Origin: Monoraphidium neglectum
Lineage: Eukaryota > Chlorophyta > Chlorophyceae > Sphaeropleales > Selenastraceae
NCBI RefSeq assembly: GCF_000611645.1
Contig: NW_014013363.1
Location: 1-12,311 of the forward strand
DNA: 12,311 bases
Direction of reading: 5' to 3'
Shown here one piece after another: positions 9,342-12,311 of this stretch. Made by a program: the position numbers and the translations under genes. The number at the start of each line of letters is the position of its first letter. Positions within the stretch are counted from its first letter, which is position 1. The notes under the pieces are model-generated. The model was not told where the DNA came from. It searched no databases and saw nothing but the letters and a program-made list of their open reading frames with translations.

Positions 9342-11981
9342 TTGTGTGCGCGTGTGACTGCATGCTGTCCATGTGTACGTCTCCTGCTGTTTCTTGCGAA
9401 TGACATGATCGAGGTTTCTACTCATGCTGCGTCTTAAGAAGCAAAAATGCTGCCCAGGCCCCCAAGCGCCTAGCGCGCCTCACATGCCCGGCAACACGCA
9501 GGCTCAACCCTCAGTGCGCCCTGCAGCCGCCTCACCACTCAACTCGCCCCATGCCCGCCAGCAAGCTCTTGTGCACATCCCGTCAGCCACCGAGCCCGCC
9601 CTCGCACTCCCCCCTGTCCCCCCCCCCAGGTGTCCGCCATCATAAAGGAGGACCTGGGGGCCACCCCAGAGCAGCTCTTCGTGTCGTTTGAGCGGCAACC
9701 GATCGCCAGCGCATCCCTCGCGCAGGCGCGTCCAGCCGCGACTCGCGACGCCGCCCGACCTCTCCTCCCCCATCCTCTTTCCCATACTACATGCCCTCTC
9801 GGGCGCTTTGCACGGACACTGCCCCCTGTTTGACCTTTGTCCGTCTACGTTAACCTCCTGAGAGCCAGCCATACCCCGCCATCACCCACGGTGGATGGAT
9901 CGTCCCCACGAAATTGCCCCCGTACGGCCTCCTCTGCTGCCGCAGGTGCACGTTGCTGTTGGCAAGGACGGCTCCAAGCTGGCCGTGAAGGTGCAGCACG
10001 CCGGGCTCAGGGAGAGCTGCGCCGCCGACATACACACCATTGAGATGCTGGTCAGGGCGGCCAGGTGCGGGCGGCGCAGGCCCCCACTCTTGTGGGAGGG
10101 GGCTGCATGCTGCCTCGCTGGTTGATCAACCCCTGTATCTGCTTGCGCTGACGGGCAGTTGTGCTGTGGCAAGGGATTGCCCCTGCCTAGGAAAGGCACC
10201 CCCATGCAGCAGTCAAGCTGCCAGACCGCACTGAACGACGAGGTGTTTGGGAGTTTTGGGCGCCCACGACGTGCCACAAGAGTGGCTGGCACTGCCGGGG
10301 GCACACGGCTGGCAGAGTGATCCCCCGCTCTCCTGAGCCGAAGCCGCCCGCTCAATGCGCTCCAACCCTGCATCGTTGACCTCCCCGGCCCGTCGTTTAC
10401 AATCGTCCCCCAGGGTGATGTTCCCGGACTTCAACTACCAATGGCTGGTGGAGGAGGTCAAGGAGAACCTGCCGAGGTGGGCGCTCGGGGTTTTGACACT
10501 GAGCGGTTTGCAGGGCCTTCTGCGCGGCCGGATAATCGGCCGACTGGGTGGGGCACGCCTGCACGGCAGGCGTGTCGACGGCGTCGTCGGTGGCACCAGA
10601 TCCAGCCGATATGTCCCTCCGCCGCCCTCGGCCGCCGCCGTCGCCTCATAACGCAGAGGGCCCTTGGCCGGAAGCCCGCACCAACCGCCGAACCTGCCCC
10701 TTTGATCCCTGCACCTGATCCCTCAACCTGACCCCTCATCCTCATCAACCTGATCTCTCAACCTCATCAACCTCACCCCCCAACCCCCCCCCAAGGGAGC
10801 TGGACTTCCTGCACGAGGCGTCCAACGCAGAGCGCTGCAGGGCAAACTTCGCGTCCCCCAAGTCGCGGCTGGCCGGCAGGTGCGCGCGCGCGGCGCCCGG
10901 CATAGATCGCAATCACTCAAGTTCGGCCCTTGACCCCGATTGAGATTTCACGGCCGCACCCGCCCCCAGCCAGCGCCCCGGGCGGGCGTTTTTCAGGCTG
11001 GTGCCGCACCCACATTCTGATTGAGGGCGTGCCGGGCAGGCCTGGGTGCGCATCACACTTTGAGTAGCCAGCTCGGCAGCCGACAAGTAGAAAGGCCCTA
11101 TTCCGCATCACCTTCGTCCAAGCCCCTTCAGCCGCACGCAAAGCACACTGCCCTCACCACCTGCCTACCACAACACACACCCACACCCACACACCCACAC
11201 GCACTCACACAAACACACACACACACACACATGCACACACGCTCACACGCCAACCTTGCCCGCTCCCAAAGGGTGCACATCCCGGAGCTCTACCCGGCCC
11301 TCTCCAGCAGCCGCGTCCTCACCATGGAGTACATCGACGGCGCCCGCGTCACAGACGGCGCCGCGCTCGACCGGCTGGGCGTCAGCCGGCCCGCGCTGGC
11401 CGCGCTGGTGGCCGAGGCGTTCAATGAGATGGTGTTCATCCACGGGGACGTGCACTGCGACCCCCACGCGGCAAACATGGTGCGCGCGCCCCGTCGCGCC
11501 GTGACGGCGCGAGTGTGGCGAAACGCTGAATGAGACGCAGGCAAGGGGTTGGTCGGCGCAGGTTGGCGCAGCACCCGAACACAAATGATCACCGATACCC
11601 TTGCTTTCCTGGCGCGCCCCCCCCCCTCCTCCCCAATTCCCTGTGAACAATCACGTCTTCAAGATATTGGCTTGCCCCCTGCTTGGCCTGCATCTTCTCA
11701 CCCGCGTCCCAATGACTCAAACCCCGCACCCCCAACGCGCCCGGCAAACCCACCTCCGCCGCCAGCTGGTGCGCAAGGTGGGCAGTCGCCAGCAGCTCGT
11801 ACTGCTTGACCACGGGCTGTACCGCGTGATTGATGACGAGTTCAGGGCGCGCTACGCGGCGCTGTGGCGCGCCCTCGTGTTTGCCGACGCGGCGGGCATC
11901 AAGGAGCACGCGGCGGCGATGAACGCGGGGGAGCTGTACCCGCTGTTCGCGGCGATGCTGACTCAGCGGCCGTGGGAGCAG
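8038..11981 (+). CDS. ADCK1: ABC1/UbiB-family atypical kinase, ADCK1-like (3' end off window)
   Basis: Member of the ABC1/ADCK/UbiB atypical kinase family, an organellar ATP-binding group linked to quinone and lipid homeostasis. Exons: 8038-8389, 8651-8785, 9063-9163, 9630-9725, 9946-10064, 10414-10476, 10796-10879, 11272-11479 and 11766-11981, giving 458 codons in one frame. Markers: KLGQ (161-164) in YTKLGQHIGQLDHLLPSEY; alanine-rich loop ASASLAQ (222-228); ATP-site lysine K243 in LAVKVQH; ELDFLHEASNAE; VLTMEYIDG; catalytic HCD (378-380) and N385 in HCDPHAAN; metal-binding DHG (401-403) in LLDHGLYR; and GELYPLFAAMLTQRPWEQ. This order matches animal ADCK1 best. The first 88 residues are Arg/Ala-rich with few acids, suggesting an organelle transit peptide; a hydrophobic stretch follows near 75-86. 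ATG at 8038 is the only in-frame Met. Intron 4 is GC-AG. The C-terminal part lies beyond the right edge. Confidence 0.93.
9281..9340. repeat. (TG)30 microsatellite in ADCK1-like intron 3
   Basis: Sixty bases of uninterrupted TG within the 466-base intron 9164-9629, flanked by looser GT-rich sequence from about 9267 to 9355. It reads GT on the sense strand. It is the longest pure dinucleotide run in the window and is in the longest complete intron of this gene. Confidence 0.95.
9726..9945 (+). other. ADCK1: ADCK1-like intron 4, GC-AG type
   Basis: The upstream exon ends ASASLAQ and the downstream one starts VHVAVGKDG, reproducing the family's ASLAQVH core without a gap. This requires the donor CAG|GCGCGT with acceptor GCCGCAG|G. 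The nearest GT (at +5) is out of phase, and no in-phase GT with a good context occurs before an in-frame stop. Confidence 0.85.
10525..10574. repeat. Two adjacent hairpins in ADCK1-like intron 6
   Basis: First, CGGCCG at 10525-10530 and again at 10537-10542 with a GATAAT loop. Second, CACGCCTGC at 10554-10562 and GCAGGCGTG at 10566-10574, a perfect nine-pair stem with a three-base loop. Both are within the 319-base intron 10477-10795. The second is stronger than expected from GC content alone. Confidence 0.6.
10712..10777 (+). repeat. Degenerate pyrimidine-rich repeat before ADCK1-like exon 7
   Basis: Diverged copies of a CAACCTGATCCCT-like unit fill the end of intron 6. They contain CTGAT at 10715 and 10750 and CTGAC at 10728, each matching a CTRAY branch-point pattern, plus several CTCAT. 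The acceptor of this intron is AAG rather than CAG. Confidence 0.6.
11170..11250. repeat. CA-rich microsatellite in ADCK1-like intron 7
   Basis: Imperfect CA repeat with CCAC, CTCAC and TGCAC interruptions, ending about 20 bases before the acceptor of exon 8 (CCCAAAG|G). It reads CA on the sense strand, so the pyrimidine tract normally expected before the acceptor is largely replaced by CA repeat. Confidence 0.9.
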
Positions 11982-12213
11982 GTGCGGGGCGTGTGCGGTG
12001 GCGTCATCTGCGCCCGCTCGCGCTCGTGTGTTTGCAGTTGCATCGAGCATGACAGGAACCATGTGCGCTCAGGGTCTCATCCTGATGCTGGCTGCGAAAG
12101 TGGTTGTTTCATCCTGCAGGCCGCTGTCCATGCCAGCGCGCCTCTCTGCCGCCGCGCTCTGCTGAAATGCTATGCCGCTCAAAATGCTCGTGCTGCTCTC
12201 GGTTCTATCTGCA

Positions 12214-12292
<79 letters not shown>

Positions 12293-12311
12293 CATCCACA
12301 CACACACACAC
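11982..12311 (+). other. ADCK1: ADCK1-like intron 9, running off the right edge
   Basis: The exon before it ends RPWEQ with donor GTGCGG. The family protein continues with a helical C-terminal region of well over 100 residues, but no frame here encodes a match and no acceptor leads into one. I therefore call this intron, open at the window end. Confidence 0.65.
12213..12311. repeat. (CA)n microsatellite with ATATAC interruptions at right edge
   Basis: CA run with two CATATACA interruptions (near 12240 and 12274) and one CATCCACA. It lies in intron 9 of the ADCK1-like gene, on the CA-sense strand, and continues past the window. Confidence 0.95.

Noticed and set aside
1..12311. CRISPR array, insertion sequence, prophage or bacterial operon
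   Set aside because: No spaced repeats, transposase, integrase or polycistronic layout. The genes are spliced eukaryotic families.

Overview
The window looks like nuclear DNA from a GC-rich green alga. Three things point there: intron-dense genes with short coding exons, GTGCGY/GTGAGY donors joined to CAG acceptors, and GC-rich third codon positions. There is also a TGTAA-type polyadenylation signal, as in chlorophytes, and long CA/GT tracts in introns. No bacterial, plasmid, phage or transposon gene was recognised. The species cannot be named from this sequence. Exon joins below were read by hand; each keeps the reading frame and restores a recognisable protein family across the junction.

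Layout. (1) Positions 1-1978, minus strand: the 5' part of a gene for a tandem-RRM RNA-binding protein of the hnRNP A/B-DAZAP1-Musashi type. Five exons are visible and the rest lies off the left edge. (2) About 2060-3940: a long stretch with no recognisable gene, holding a TATA-like promoter signal for the RRM gene at one end and the ATG18 polyadenylation signal at the other. (3) Positions 4299-7691, minus strand: a complete eight-exon gene for the autophagy PROPPIN ATG18 (WIPI), 442 residues, with the LRRG lipid-binding motif. (4) Positions 7692-8037: a 346-bp divergent promoter region. (5) Position 8038 to beyond the right edge, plus strand: a gene for an ABC1/UbiB atypical kinase of the ADCK1 type. 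Nine exons (458 codons) are visible, up to and past the catalytic core.

How the genes relate. ATG18 and the ADCK1-like gene are head-to-head and may share regulatory DNA. ATG18 binds phosphoinositides on autophagic membranes, and ADCK1-type kinases are mitochondrial in animals, so co-regulation is possible but not shown here. The RRM gene follows ATG18 on the same strand, more than 2 kb away, and is probably independent.

The most notable signals are two GC-AG introns, one in each complete or near-complete gene. Each uses a donor that copies the local GT donor consensus with T replaced by C. In addition, all five long dinucleotide tracts lie in introns or apparent introns. I found no evidence of an undescribed multi-gene system; the content is ordinary eukaryotic housekeeping genes with some unusual splicing and repeat features.
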